Notes: generated by a model from the letters alone, not told the origin. A DNA stretch of 64,000 bases from CAIWHR01 sp963809965 (GCA_963809965.1 CAWELU010000049.1:90936-154935), one strand, 5' to 3'; shown: positions 36,858 through 46,573, counted from the first letter of the stretch. Numbers and translations: made by a program.

Positions 36858-38236
36858 ATGGCGAAAGTAGCGCGGATCGTGGTCGTCTTGGCGCTCGGAT
36901 GGGCGCTGGGCGGAGCGACGGCTGCACCCACGCCGGTGATTGTGTTGCCGCTCACCGGGGCCATCGGCCCGGCGAGCGAGGATTTCGTCGAGCGTGGCCT
37001 CATCCGAGCGGAAAAGGACGGTGCGCAGCTCGTCGTGCTCCAGATCGACACGCCGGGCGGCCTCGACACCTCGATGCGCGAGATCGTCAAGTCGATCCTC
37101 GCCTCGCGCGTTCCGGTAGCGGCGTTCGTCGCACCGAGCGGTGCGCGCGCGGCCAGCGCCGGCACGTACATCCTCTACGCAAGCCACGTCGCGGCGATGG
37201 CGCCGGGGACCAACCTCGGCGCTGCGACGCCGGTGGCCATTGGCGCTCCCAGCCCGATGCCCGCCGCACCGGCGACCCCTGGCAAGGAGCCCGATGCGGG
37301 CAAGCCCGAGAAAGCCTCGCCCGGCGACGACGGCGGCACCATGGCCCGCAAGCAGACGCACGATGCCGCCGCGTACCTTCGCGGGCTGGCGCAGCTGCGC
37401 GGGCGCAATGTCGAATGGGCGGAGCGCGCCGTGCGCGAGTCGGTAAGCCTTTCGGCGGACGAAGCGCTCGCGCAGCATGTCGTCGATCTCAACGCGCGCG
37501 ACATTCCGGAGCTCCTGGCCAAGCTCGACGGCCGCCGCGTGATGACCGCCGGTGGCGAGCGCGAGCTCGCGACCGCAGGCGCGGAGGCGATCGTCGTTGC
37601 CCCCGACTGGAAGAGCCGGTTTCTGTCGGTGATCGCCAACCCGAGCGTCGCGTTGATCCTCATGATGATCGGGATCTACGGCTTGTTCTTCGAGTTCTCG
37701 AACCCCGGCTTCGTGCTCCCGGGCGTGGTCGGGGCGATCTGCGCTGCTGCTCGGGCTTTTCGCGCTGCACCTGCTGCCGGTGAATTACGCCGGACTCGCA
37801 CTGATCCTGCTGGGCCTCGCCTTCATGATCGCCGAGGCGTTCCTGCCCAGCTTCGGCGCCCTCGGCATCGGCGGCATCGCCGCCTTCGTGATCGGTGCGG
37901 TATTGCTGATCGATACCGACGTCGAGGGCTTCGGCATCCCCATTGGTCTGATCGTCGCGTTGGCCGCAGGGACCGCGGCGTTCGTCTTTTTCGTATCGGG
38001 GGCCGCGCTCGAAGGCGCGCCGGCGTCCGGTAGTCACCGGCCGCGAAGAGCTGATCGGCAGCCGTGGCGTGGTGCTCGACGACCTCGCGACCGAAGGCTG
38101 GGCGCGCGTGCACAGCGAACAGTGGCGCGTCAGGAGTGCCGTGCCGCTCAGAAGCGGCCAACCGGTGCGGGTTCTCGCGCGTGACGGCCTCGTGCTCACC
38201 GTCGCGCCGCTGGACGAACCCGGCAAAGGAGATTAG
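36858..38236 (+). CDS. nfeD: NfeD-family ClpP-class membrane serine protease, two +1 shifts
   Basis: The corrected 458-residue protein has a signal peptide (VARIVVVLALGWALGGATAAP), a ClpP-like domain with LQIDTPGGLDTSMREIVKSI and the serine segment GARAASAGTYI, a Gly/Pro/Lys linker, transmembrane helices (ALILMMIGIYGLFF to AAGTAAFVFFVSG), and a C-terminal NfeD OB-fold domain (TGREELIGSRGVV). It is thought to cleave or chaperone stomatin partners; the slipin gene follows two bases later. Extra bases lie near 37743 and 38014. An upstream in-frame ATG at 36816 is possible. Confidence 0.83.
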
Positions 38237-38238
38237 CG

Positions 38239-39006
38239 ATGGGCTTCGGTATCGGATTCGGCGGCGCATTCCTCGCGCTCGCCTTGCTGATCGTCGCGTC
38301 GTTCCGCGTGCTGCGCGAGTACGAGCGCGGGGTGGTGTTCCTGCTCGGGCGCTTCTGGAAGGTGAAGGGACCCGGGTTGGTGGTGATCGTTCCCGGCGTC
38401 CAGCAGATGGTGCGCATCGACCTGCGCACCGTCGTCATGGACGTGCCGCCGCAGGACGTGATCACGCGCGACAACGTGTCGGTCAAGGTCAACGCCGTGG
38501 TGTATTTCCGCGTCGTCGACCCCGAGAAATCGGTGATCCAGGTCGCGAAATTCCTCGACGCCACCAGCCAGCTCGCGCAGACCACGTTGCGCGCGGTGCT
38601 GGGCAAGCACGAGCTCGACGAGCTCCTGTCCGAGCGCGAGCGGCTCAACATGGACATCCAGCGCGTGCTCGATACGCAGACCGACGCCTGGGGCATCAAG
38701 GTCTCCACGGTCGAGATCAAGCACGTCGACCTGAACGAGTCGATGGTGCGCGCGATCGCACGCCAGGCCGAAGCCGAGCGCGAGCGGCGCGCGAAGATCA
38801 TCCATGCCGAGGGCGAGCTGCAGGCGGCCGAAAAGCTGCTGCAGGCGGCGCAGATGCTCTCGCGCCAGCCGCAGGCGATGCAGCTGCGCTATCTGCAGAC
38901 GCTGGGCAACATCGCCGGCGACAAGAGCTCGACCATCGTGTTTCCGGTGCCGATCGACATTCTCACGGGACTGGGCGTGGCCAAGCCGGCCGATGCCGCG
39001 AAATAA
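38239..39006 (+). CDS. Slipin / stomatin-like (SPFH) protein
   Basis: The 255-residue protein has one N-terminal membrane segment (FLALALLIVASF), then the SPFH domain: LREYERGVVFLLGRFWKVKGPG, IDLRTVVMDVPPQDVITRDNVSVKVNAVVYFRV, and a charged coiled-coil (AIARQAEAERERRAKIIHAEGE). Slipins oligomerise into membrane microdomains and are partners of NfeD proteases. AAAGGAG sits in the end of nfeD just before its start. It is convergent with hemN. Confidence 0.9.
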   Translation: MGFGIGFGGAFLALALLIVASFRVLREYERGVVFLLGRFWKVKGPGLVVIVPGVQQMVRIDLRTVVMDVPPQDVITRDNVSVKVNAVVYFRVVDPEKSVIQVAKFLDATSQLAQTTLRAVLGKHELDELLSERERLNMDIQRVLDTQTDAWGIKVSTVEIKHVDLNESMVRAIARQAEAERERRAKIIHAEGELQAAEKLLQAAQMLSRQPQAMQLRYLQTLGNIAGDKSSTIVFPVPIDILTGLGVAKPADAAK

Positions 39007-39045
39007 CGACCCGGCCAACGCCGCGCGGCCATCCATCGCCCGCGC

Positions 39046-40440
39046 TCAGATGACGCGGGAGTATTGCGCGCGCTCGCGCGCCTCGCGCAGGTAGCGGTCG
39101 AACTGCATTGCGACGGTTCGCACGAGCAGGCGGCCGCGCGCGGTCACCCGAATGGCTCGATCCGCGAGCTCGACGAGGCCGTCGGCGGCCAGCGGCCGCA
39201 GGGCCGCGAGCTCCGGGGCGAAGTACTCGGCGAATACGATGCCGTGCCGCGCCTCGGCGGCCGCGAAATCGAGATCGAAATCGCACATCAGCTTCTGGAT
39301 CACGTCGCGGCGGATCAGATCGTCCGCGTCGAGCTCGACGCCGCGCAGAACCGGCAACGCCTGGGCGTCGAGTCGGTCGTAGTACTCGTCCAGCGTCTTC
39401 ACGTTCTGCACATACGCCGCGCCGACCTTGCCGATCGCGGAGATGCCGAAGGCGAGCAGGTCGCAGTCGGGCTTCGTCGAGTAGCCCTGGAAGTTGCGAT
39501 GCAGTTTGCGTTGCGCCTGGGCGATCGCCAGCTCGTCGGTGGGCTTGGCGAAATGATCCATCCCGATGTAGCGGTAACCGGCGGCGCCGAGCTTCTCGAT
39601 CGCGAGCGCGAGGATCGCGAGTTTCGCTTCCGGCGCCGGGAGTTCCGCGACTTCGATGCGCCGCTGCGGCTTGAACAGGTGCGGTACGTGCGCGTAACTG
39701 TAGAGCGCGATGCGGTCGGGCGACGCTGCGATGACCTTGTCGAGCGTGGCCGAGAAGCCCGCGACCGTCTGCTTCGGCAAGCCGTAGATCAGGTCGGCGT
39801 TCACCGAAACGAAGCCGCTCGCGCGCGCCGCGTCGATCACCGCGCGCGTCTCTTCCTCGGTCTGGATCCGGTTGACCGCCTTCTGCACCTCGGGATCGAA
39901 GTCCTGGATGCCCACCGAGATCCGGTTGAAGCCGAGCGAGCCCAGGAACGCGACGGTTTCGGCATCGACCTTGCGCGGATCGACCTCGATCGAGATCTCG
40001 GCGTGGGCGGCAAACGCGAAGCCAGTGCGCAAGTGGCCCATCAGCGCCGCCATCTCGTCCCGCGCGAGAAACGTCGGCGTGCCGCCACCCCAGTGCAGCT
40101 GCTCGACCTGCGGAGCGCCTTCGACCAGTCCGCCGACGGCCGCGATTTCGCGGCCGACGTAGCGGATGTATTTCGCGGAGCGGCCGTGGTCCTTGGTGAT
40201 GACCTTGTTGCAGGCGCAGTAGTAACAGATCGTGTTGCAGAAGGGCAGGTGCACATAAAGCGACAACGGCTGCGTCGGGCGCGCGTGGTTGCGCGCGTGC
40301 AGCGCATTCACGTAGTGCTCGGCGGTGAATGCCTCGTGAAAACGGTCGGCCGTCGGGTACGACGTGTAGCGGGGGCCGAACGTGTCGTACTTGCGGACCA
40401 GCGCGAGGTCGAGAACGAGGTCGGCGGCGGTCGTGGTCAT
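39046..40440 (-). CDS. hemN: Oxygen-independent coproporphyrinogen III oxidase
   Basis: The 464-residue radical-SAM enzyme has the cluster motif C68-x3-C72-x2-C75 (CNTICYYCAC) and HemN hallmarks FGPRYTSYPTADRFH, LHWGGGTPTFL, SVGIQDFDPEVQKAVNR and ADLIYGLPKQTVAGF. It decarboxylates coproporphyrinogen III without oxygen in haem synthesis. The length fits true HemN rather than HemW. An FNR-type site sits 76-90 bases upstream, matching the enzyme's anaerobic use. Confidence 0.94.
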   Translation of the reverse strand: MTTTAADLVLDLALVRKYDTFGPRYTSYPTADRFHEAFTAEHYVNALHARNHARPTQPLSLYVHLPFCNTICYYCACNKVITKDHGRSAKYIRYVGREIAAVGGLVEGAPQVEQLHWGGGTPTFLARDEMAALMGHLRTGFAFAAHAEISIEVDPRKVDAETVAFLGSLGFNRISVGIQDFDPEVQKAVNRIQTEEETRAVIDAARASGFVSVNADLIYGLPKQTVAGFSATLDKVIAASPDRIALYSYAHVPHLFKPQRRIEVAELPAPEAKLAILALAIEKLGAAGYRYIGMDHFAKPTDELAIAQAQRKLHRNFQGYSTKPDCDLLAFGISAIGKVGAAYVQNVKTLDEYYDRLDAQALPVLRGVELDADDLIRRDVIQKLMCDFDLDFAAAEARHGIVFAEYFAPELAALRPLAADGLVELADRAIRVTARGRLLVRTVAMQFDRYLREARERAQYSRVI

Positions 40441-40487
40441 GGCGGGCGGCGGCAGCCGGACCCAGCATCGCCCGGCGGATGCGACGG

Positions 40488-40529
40488 ATTGTCACCGGTC
40501 ACGTTACAGGCGGCCTTGACCGAAATCAA
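40488..40529 (-). promoter_or_regulatory. FNR-type box and -10 of the hemN promoter
   Basis: TTGACcgaaATCAA at 40516-40529 matches TTGAT-N4-ATCAA in nine of ten positions. On the hemN strand, GACAAT (complement of 40488-40493) is a fair -10 whose centre is 32 bases from the box centre, the geometry of a class II FNR-activated promoter. The hemN ATG follows about 48 bases later. Confidence 0.65.
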
Positions 40530-40638
40530 CAGCCGTCGGCTGCCCGTGCGACGAACGGTCCGTTTCGGCAGCGGCTGGGACGGCGGATTACGCCTCTCCG
40601 TCTCCCCGGCCCGGGAGACCGGCGACGGGGCTCCCGAT

Positions 40639-41331
40639 TCAGACGGTGAGGAACGCCCGCACGCCGTCGGCGTCCATGTCGGCGCCCTTCCCGGCCCTGA
40701 CAACCTCGCCGCGGGAGAGCACGACGTAGCGATCGGCCAGCGAGCGCGCGAAATCGTAGTACTGCTCGACCAGCAGAATCGCCATCTCGCCCTCCACGGC
40801 GAGCCGTCGGATCGCCCGCTCGATGTCCTTGATGATCGATGGCTGGATGCCCTCGGTCGGCTCGTCGAGGACGAGCAACTGCGGATCCATCGCCAACGCG
40901 CGGCCGATGGCGAGCTGCTGCTGCTGCCCCCCGGAAAGGTCGCCGCCACGCCGCTGTAGCATGTCCTTCAACACGGGGAACATTTCGAAGATCCGCGGTG
41001 GAATGGGCGTGCCCGGGGGTCGGGTCGCCAGCCCCAGCCTGAGATTCTCCTCCACGGTGAGGCGCGGAAATATCTCGCGCCCCTGCGGGACGTACCCAAG
41101 TCCGAGCCGCGCGCGAGCGTGCGGCGGCAGCCGGGTGACGTCCGTGCCGGCGAAGCGGATCGTACCCGAGCGCGCGGGCAGCAGGCCGACCAGGCATTTC
41201 AGCAACGTCGTCTTGCCGACGCCGTTGCGGCCGAGGATCGCGGTGACGGCGCCCGATGGCGCTTCGAAGTCGACGCCGCGCAACGTGTGGCTTCCGCCGT
41301 AGTACTGGTTGAGTTGTTGAACGGTCAGCAT
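40639..41331 (-). CDS. urtE: Urea ABC transporter ATPase UrtE
   Basis: The 230-residue ATPase begins MLTVQQLNQYYGGSHTLRG, typical of UrtE, with Walker A GRNGVGKTTL near residue 36, RGGDLSGGQQQQLAIGRAL and LLVLDEPTEGIQPSIIKDIE. With UrtD it powers UrtBC. It is the last gene of the urt operon, 29 bases after urtD ends; LivF is the alternative family, excluded by the GIQPSII variant and neighbours. Confidence 0.92.
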   Translation of the reverse strand: MLTVQQLNQYYGGSHTLRGVDFEAPSGAVTAILGRNGVGKTTLLKCLVGLLPARSGTIRFAGTDVTRLPPHARARLGLGYVPQGREIFPRLTVEENLRLGLATRPPGTPIPPRIFEMFPVLKDMLQRRGGDLSGGQQQQLAIGRALAMDPQLLVLDEPTEGIQPSIIKDIERAIRRLAVEGEMAILLVEQYYDFARSLADRYVVLSRGEVVRAGKGADMDADGVRAFLTV

Positions 41332-41360
41332 GGAAAGATGGAAACGGCCCACTGCGCTGC

Positions 41361-42191
41361 CTACCGCCCGAGATAGACCTCGATGACGCGCGGATCGATC
41401 TGTACGATGTCCATCGGCCCCTCGGCCAAGACGCCGCCCTCGTGCAACACGGTCACCGTGCGGGCTATCTGCGCGACGAAATCCATGTCGTGCTCGACGA
41501 CGACGACCGAATGCTGCCCGGCAAGCGACAGGCACAGTTCCGCCGTTCGGATCGTCTCGTCGTCGGTCATCCCCGCCACCGGTTCGTCGAGCAGGAGCAG
41601 GCGCGGTTCCTGCATCAACAGCATCCCGATTTCCAGCCACTGCTTCTGGCCATGTGACAGCAGTCCCGCGGGGCGGTCGGCCTCACGGGCAAGCTGGATC
41701 AGCGCGAGTGTTTCCGCGATCCGGTCGCGCTCGGCAGACCCGAGTCGCGCCCGGATCGCAGAGCGCGCCCGCTTGTCGGTCTTCATCGCGAGTTCCAGGT
41801 TCTCGAACACCGAATGCTGCTCGAACACCGTCGGCTTCTGGAACTTGCGGCCGATCCCCGCATGGGCGATCTCGGCCTCGGTCAGTTGCGTCAGGTCGAT
41901 CGTCTGGCCGAAGAACGCGGTCCCGGCGTCGGGCCGAGTCTTGCCGGTGATGACGTCCATCATGGTTGTCTTGCCCGCGCCGTTGGGGCCGATGATGCAG
42001 CGCAATTCGCCATCCTCGATGGTGAGTGAAAGATCGTTCAGTGCTCGGAAGCCGTCGAAACTGACAGTGATGCCGTCGAGATACAGGATCGGTCCGTGGG
42101 TCGCGTCGACGCCGGCCCCGGCGACCCGCATCCCCGCCTGGGCGATTCCCCCCGACCCGCTGTCGACCGTATGGAGCGCGCCGGTGCTCAC
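41361..42191 (-). CDS. urtD: Urea ABC transporter ATPase UrtD
   Basis: The 276-residue ATPase has a non-conserved 35-residue leader, then ITVSFDGFRALNDLSL, Walker A GPNGAGKTTMMDVITGKTRPD, the UrtD-typical GRKFQKPTVFEQHSVFENLELA, LSHGQKQWLEIGMLL and LLLLDEPVAGMTDDE. It starts with a GTG that overlaps the urtC stop. A shorter start inside the leader cannot be ruled out. Confidence 0.92.
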   Translation of the reverse strand: MSTGALHTVDSGSGGIAQAGMRVAGAGVDATHGPILYLDGITVSFDGFRALNDLSLTIEDGELRCIIGPNGAGKTTMMDVITGKTRPDAGTAFFGQTIDLTQLTEAEIAHAGIGRKFQKPTVFEQHSVFENLELAMKTDKRARSAIRARLGSAERDRIAETLALIQLAREADRPAGLLSHGQKQWLEIGMLLMQEPRLLLLDEPVAGMTDDETIRTAELCLSLAGQHSVVVVEHDMDFVAQIARTVTVLHEGGVLAEGPMDIVQIDPRVIEVYLGR

Positions 42192-43330
42192 GATCGGCGC
42201 CCCGGAAGCGCGCGGAACGCTCCGATCACGCCGCGCGGCAGGAACAGCGTGACCAGGATGAAGACGAGCCCGAGGAAGAACAGCCAGAACTCGGGAAACG
42301 CCTGCGTGAAATAGCTCTTCGCGCCGTTGACGAGGAACGCTCCGACGATGGGTCCGATCAACGTACCCCGCCCGCCCACAGCGGTCCAGATCGCGATTTC
42401 GATCGAGTTCGCCGGCGACATCTCACTCGGATTGATGATGCCGACCTGCGGCACGTACAGGGCACCGGCAATCCCGCACAGGACCGCCGACAGGGTCCAC
42501 ACGAAGAGCTTGTAGTGCAGCGGACTGTAACCGCAGAACATCACGCGGCTTTCTGCATCGCGGATCGCGGTCAGCACGCGGCCGAGCTTCGAGGTGACGA
42601 CGAGGCGCGCGAGCAGCAGCGTGCCGAGCAGCGCGACGCCGGCCGCAACGAACAGCGCGACACGCGTCCCGGGCGCCGTGATCGGAAAGCCGAGAATTCG
42701 CTTGAAGTCGGTGAAGCCGTTGTTCCCGCCGAACCCCGTGTCGTTGCGGAAGAACAGCAGCATGAACGCATAGGTGAGCGCCTGCGTGATGATCGAGAAA
42801 TACACGCCCTTGATCCGCGACCGGAAGGCGAAATAGCCGAACGCGAACGCCAGCGCTCCCGGCACGAGCACCACCAGCATCGCCGCGTACCAGAAATGGT
42901 CGGTGAAGCTCCAGTACCAGGGATACGATTTCCAGTCGAGAAAGACCATGAAATCCGGCAGCTCGCTCTGGTAGACGCCCTCGCCACCGATCGAGCGCAT
43001 CAGGTACATCCCCATCGCGTAGCCGCCCAGCGCGAAGAACAGGCCGTGCCCGAGGGAAAGAATCCCCGTGTAACCCCAGATCAGGTCCATTGCCAGCGCG
43101 ACGATCGCATAGCACATGATCTTGCCGGCGAGTGTGACGAAATAATCGGACAGATGCAGCGGATGGTCCGGCGGCAGCAGCAGGTTCATCGCCGGGACCA
43201 CCGCGAAGAGGATGCAGGCGGTGACCATGAACGCGGCCCAGCCGCCGCGCGTCAGCAGCACCCGCCGTGGTACCGCGAGGGGCAGGCGCAACCGAGTGGA
43301 GACCGCCGGCGGGAGCGCGGCGTTCATCAT
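42188..43330 (-). CDS. urtC: Urea ABC transporter permease UrtC
   Basis: The 380-residue membrane protein has a LivM-like fold with UrtC features: GYTGILSLGHGLFFALGGYAMGMYL, a periplasmic loop with FMVFLDWKSYPWYW, FGGNNGFTDFKRILGFPI, and GRVLTAIRDAESRVMFCGY as ATPase contact. The UrtC family is recognised by the GGNNG segment. Two consecutive ATG codons (43330, 43327) could start it; the first is used. Confidence 0.92.
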   Translation of the reverse strand: MMNAALPPAVSTRLRLPLAVPRRVLLTRGGWAAFMVTACILFAVVPAMNLLLPPDHPLHLSDYFVTLAGKIMCYAIVALAMDLIWGYTGILSLGHGLFFALGGYAMGMYLMRSIGGEGVYQSELPDFMVFLDWKSYPWYWSFTDHFWYAAMLVVLVPGALAFAFGYFAFRSRIKGVYFSIITQALTYAFMLLFFRNDTGFGGNNGFTDFKRILGFPITAPGTRVALFVAAGVALLGTLLLARLVVTSKLGRVLTAIRDAESRVMFCGYSPLHYKLFVWTLSAVLCGIAGALYVPQVGIINPSEMSPANSIEIAIWTAVGGRGTLIGPIVGAFLVNGAKSYFTQAFPEFWLFFLGLVFILVTLFLPRGVIGAFRALPGRRS

Positions 43331-43352
43331 CGCTTCCCGGTCGGCGCCGCGA

Positions 43353-44978
43353 TCATGCGTCGGCCATCCGACCCTTGAGCGCAAACAGCCCCTGCGGTCG
43401 CTTCTGGATGAATACGATGATGAAGACGAGGAGCGCGATCTTCGCGAGCACCGCACCGGACCACGCTTCGAGAAACTTGTTCGCGATTCCCAGTCCCAGG
43501 CCCGCGTATACGGTTCCCGCGAGCTGACCGACACCGCCCAGCACGACGACCATGAACGAATCGACGATGTAGCTCTGGCCGAGGTCCGGGCCGACGTTTC
43601 CGATCTGCGACAGTGCGCAACCGGCAAGGCCCGCGATGCCGGAACCGAATCCGAAGGCGTAGGTGTCGACGCGCCCGGTCGGCACTCCCAGAGCGCTCGC
43701 CATCGGCCGGTTCTGGGTGACGCCGCGCACGAAGAGCCCCAGCCGCGTGCGCGTCAGCAGCAGCGCGATCGAGGCGACGATCGCCGCGGTGAAGGCGATG
43801 ATGGCGATGCGGTTCCACGGCAGCACCAGGTTGGGCATCAGCGATATCCCTCCGGACATCCAGTCGGGGTTCTCGACCTGCACGTTCTGTGCGCCGAACA
43901 GCGTCCGTGTCGCCTGGATCAGGATCAGGCTGATACCCCACGTCGCGAGCAGCGTCTCGAGCGGGCGGCCATACAGGAACCGGATCACGCTCCGCTCGAG
44001 CACCATGCCGACCGTGGCCGAAGCGGCGAACGCGACCGGTATCGCGGCGATCAGATAGGCGTCGAACGCGCCCGGCGCGTAGCTTCGGAACAGGTTCTGC
44101 ACGACGTAGGTCGCGTACGCGCCGATCATGATCAGCTCGCCGTGCGCCATGTTGATCACCCCCATCAACCCGTAGGTGATCGCGAGGCCCAGCGCGGCGA
44201 GCACCAGGATGCTGCCGAGGCTCACGCCGCTGAATACCCGCCCGATCAGCTCGCCGGTCGCGAGCCGGCTTTCGATCGCGCGGAGCGAGAGCTCCGCTTC
44301 GGCCCGCACGTCGCCGTCGGGTTCGGCGAACTCCGCGCCCCGTTTCTCGAGCAGCGGCAACAGCAGCGTCTTGGTGTTCGGATCCCTGCTTTCGGAGAGC
44401 GCGCGAATCGCACCGAGCCGCGTCGCCTTGTCGTTGCTCGCGAGCTCCACCGTCGCCCGCGTCAACGTCAGCAACGCCTTGATCGCCGGATCCTGCTCAC
44501 GGTTGTGGGCGCGCTGGATCGCGGGCAGAATCGCTTCGTCCGCGCCGCTCTGCAGCGCCTGGGCCGCGGCGAGCCGCGTGGCGCGGTCAGGCGCCTCGAG
44601 TTTGAGCGCCGCGATCGCCGTCGCGAGCTCGCGGCGTACGCGGTTATTGAGCACGACGTCATCGACGGCCTCGGGGACGCGCTCGATCCGCTTGCCGGTG
44701 ACAAGATCCGTCGCGACGCCGTCCTTGATCCGCAGAACTTGCTCACCGGACCTCTGAACCTCGCCGTCGGCCAGCGCCTGAAGTAGCGGGAGCGCGTCGG
44801 CATCACCGGAGGCGACCACCTCGGCAATGGCCCTCACTTTGTCGTCGTTCTCGCCCAGCGCAAGTGCGCGGACCGCATCGGGCGTGACGGCAGCGGCGCC
44901 CGCCGCCGCCCCGGCTGCGAACACAATGGCCGCCAAACCCGATAGCAGACGACGAACAGAGGCACCGGTGAGCATCAT
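43353..44978 (-). CDS. urtB: Urea ABC transporter permease UrtB
   Basis: The 541-residue protein has a signal sequence, a long N-terminal soluble region of about 220 residues with HEAT-like helices (LPLLQALADGEV, AAAQALQSGADEAILPAI), and a C-terminal LivH-like permease with NMAHGELIMIGAYATY, SLMPNLVLPWNR, GLFVRGVTQNRPMASALG and VLGGVGQLAGTVYAGLG. The long extension is normal for UrtB and distinguishes it from LivH. It lies 203 bases after urtA. Confidence 0.92.
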   Translation of the reverse strand: MMLTGASVRRLLSGLAAIVFAAGAAAGAAAVTPDAVRALALGENDDKVRAIAEVVASGDADALPLLQALADGEVQRSGEQVLRIKDGVATDLVTGKRIERVPEAVDDVVLNNRVRRELATAIAALKLEAPDRATRLAAAQALQSGADEAILPAIQRAHNREQDPAIKALLTLTRATVELASNDKATRLGAIRALSESRDPNTKTLLLPLLEKRGAEFAEPDGDVRAEAELSLRAIESRLATGELIGRVFSGVSLGSILVLAALGLAITYGLMGVINMAHGELIMIGAYATYVVQNLFRSYAPGAFDAYLIAAIPVAFAASATVGMVLERSVIRFLYGRPLETLLATWGISLILIQATRTLFGAQNVQVENPDWMSGGISLMPNLVLPWNRIAIIAFTAAIVASIALLLTRTRLGLFVRGVTQNRPMASALGVPTGRVDTYAFGFGSGIAGLAGCALSQIGNVGPDLGQSYIVDSFMVVVLGGVGQLAGTVYAGLGLGIANKFLEAWSGAVLAKIALLVFIIVFIQKRPQGLFALKGRMADA

Positions 44979-45146
44979 CGATTATGGAAAGAGTACGGGA
45001 GGGCAGAAACGAAGCGGCGGCAACGGGTGATCACGGGCCGCTGCCGCCGCCCCTCGTGCAACAGGAAATGGAACTGCGCGCATCGCCGTGCGGAGCATCC
45101 GACCCGCTGCCTATGCACCCCTTACGGCGACACTGACTCGGGTGGC

Positions 45147-45166
45147 GCGGGCACGGTGGCGCCCGC
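45147..45166. other. Hairpin between urtA and urtB
   Basis: GCGGGC and GCCCGC pair across an eight-base loop within the 203-base urtA-urtB gap. There is no T-tract, so it is not a classical terminator. A hairpin here could stabilise the urtA message or lower read-through, as solute-binding protein genes are usually expressed above their permeases. The rest of the gap shows nothing else. Confidence 0.35.
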
Positions 45167-45181
45167 ACCTTTATGCCGGCG

Positions 45182-46450
45182 TCAGGATTTCTCGGGTTCG
45201 TCCTTCTTCTTCTCGTTGCCGGAAATGTACGGGCTCCAGGGCTGTGCCTTGATCGGGCCCGGCGTCTTCCAGACGACATTGAACTGCCCATTGGCCTGCA
45301 CCTCGCCGATGAAGACAGGTTTCCACAGATGGTGGTTCTTCGCGTCCATCTTGATTTCGAACCCGCCCGGACCCTTGAACGTCTGGCCCGCCATGGCTGC
45401 AATCACCTTGTCCGGGTCGGTCGACTTCGCTTTCTCGACGGCCTGCTTCCACATCCACATGCCGATGTACGTGGCCTCCATCGGGTCGTTGGTCAGCGCC
45501 TTCTCGGCGCCCGGCAGCTTCTTTGCCTTGGCGTAGGCTTCCCACTTCTTCTTGAACTCCTCGTTCACCGGGTTCTTGAGCGACATGAAATAGTTCCACG
45601 CCGCGAGGTGCCCGACCAGGGGCTTGGTGTCGACGCCGCGCAACTCTTCCTCGCCCACCGAAAACGCAACCACGGGCACGTCGGTCGCCTTGAGCCCCGC
45701 GTTCCCGAGCTCCTTGTAGAACGGCACGTTCGAGTCGCCGTTGATCGTGGAGATCACCGCCGTCTTGCCGCCTGCCGCGAATTTCTTCACGTCGGCAACG
45801 ATCGTCTGGTAGTCGGCATGGCCGAACGGCGTGTACAACTCCATGATGTCTTTGTCGGCGACATTCTTGGACTTGAGGAACGCGCGGAGGATCTTGTTGG
45901 TGGTGCGCGGATAGACGTAGTCGGTGCCGAGCAGCACGAAGCGCTTGGCGCCGCCGCCTTCCTTGCTCATCAGATACTCGACCGCCGGAATCGCCTGCTG
46001 GTTGGGCGCGGCGCCCGTATAGAACACGTTCTTCGACAGTTCCTCGCCCTCGTACTGAACCGGGTAGAACAGCACTCCGTTCAACTCTTCGAACACCGGC
46101 AGCACGGACTTGCGCGACACCGAGGTCCAGCAACCGAAGACCACCGCAACCTTGTCCTGGGTGAGAAGCTGACGCGCCTTCTCGGCGAACAACGGCCAGT
46201 TCGACGCCGGATCGACGACCACGGGCTCGAGTTTCTTGCCGAGCACGCCGCCCTTGCTGTTGATCTCCTCGATCGTCATCAGCGCCACGTCCTTCAATGC
46301 CGTTTCGCTGATCGCCATCGTGCCCGAGAGGGAGTGGAGAATGCCGACCTTGATCGTGTCCGCAGCGAGCGCCGGAGCCCCGCCGGTGAGACCGGTCACC
46401 GCGAACACCGCGGAGACCGCCAGTCGTTTCAGTACAGTTCTGCGTTGCAT
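45182..46450 (-). CDS. urtA: Urea ABC transporter substrate-binding protein UrtA
   Basis: The 422-residue periplasmic protein has a signal peptide (basic QRRTVLKR, hydrophobic core, cleavage near PALAADT) and UrtA signatures KVGILHSLSGTMAISET, FGCWTSVSRKSVLPVFEE, YPVQYEGEELSKNVFYTGA, and the C-terminal NHHLWKPVFIGEV. It captures urea for UrtBCDE. GGGGAAAA precedes the ATG. A sigma-54-like promoter lies about 110 bases upstream, fitting nitrogen-limited expression. Confidence 0.94.
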   Translation of the reverse strand: MQRRTVLKRLAVSAVFAVTGLTGGAPALAADTIKVGILHSLSGTMAISETALKDVALMTIEEINSKGGVLGKKLEPVVVDPASNWPLFAEKARQLLTQDKVAVVFGCWTSVSRKSVLPVFEELNGVLFYPVQYEGEELSKNVFYTGAAPNQQAIPAVEYLMSKEGGGAKRFVLLGTDYVYPRTTNKILRAFLKSKNVADKDIMELYTPFGHADYQTIVADVKKFAAGGKTAVISTINGDSNVPFYKELGNAGLKATDVPVVAFSVGEEELRGVDTKPLVGHLAAWNYFMSLKNPVNEEFKKKWEAYAKAKKLPGAEKALTNDPMEATYIGMWMWKQAVEKAKSTDPDKVIAAMAGQTFKGPGGFEIKMDAKNHHLWKPVFIGEVQANGQFNVVWKTPGPIKAQPWSPYISGNEKKKDEPEKS

Positions 46451-46558
46451 GGTTTTCCCCGTGTCGTTGGATTGCCGATTACCGAACCCGAATTCCGGAG
46501 TCGCCGCTCGGACAGCATGAAACGTCCGCAGCACGCGTCGACTCTGGCGTGTTGCATC

Positions 46559-46573
46559 GCACAATCCATGCCA
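46559..46573 (-). promoter_or_regulatory. Sigma-54-type (-24/-12) promoter upstream of urtA
   Basis: On the urtA strand TGGCATGGATTGTGC has the invariant GG and GC with correct ten-base spacing and matches TGGCACG-N4-TTGC except at two positions. The -12 element is about 109 bases before the urtA ATG. No clear NtrC dyad was recognised upstream. Nitrogen control of urea uptake is common, which supports the call. Confidence 0.5.

Noticed and set aside
45067..45181. Terminator between urtA and urtB
   Set aside because: The GCGGGC hairpin has no T-tract and urtB needs the same transcript in known urt operons, so it is listed only as a hairpin.
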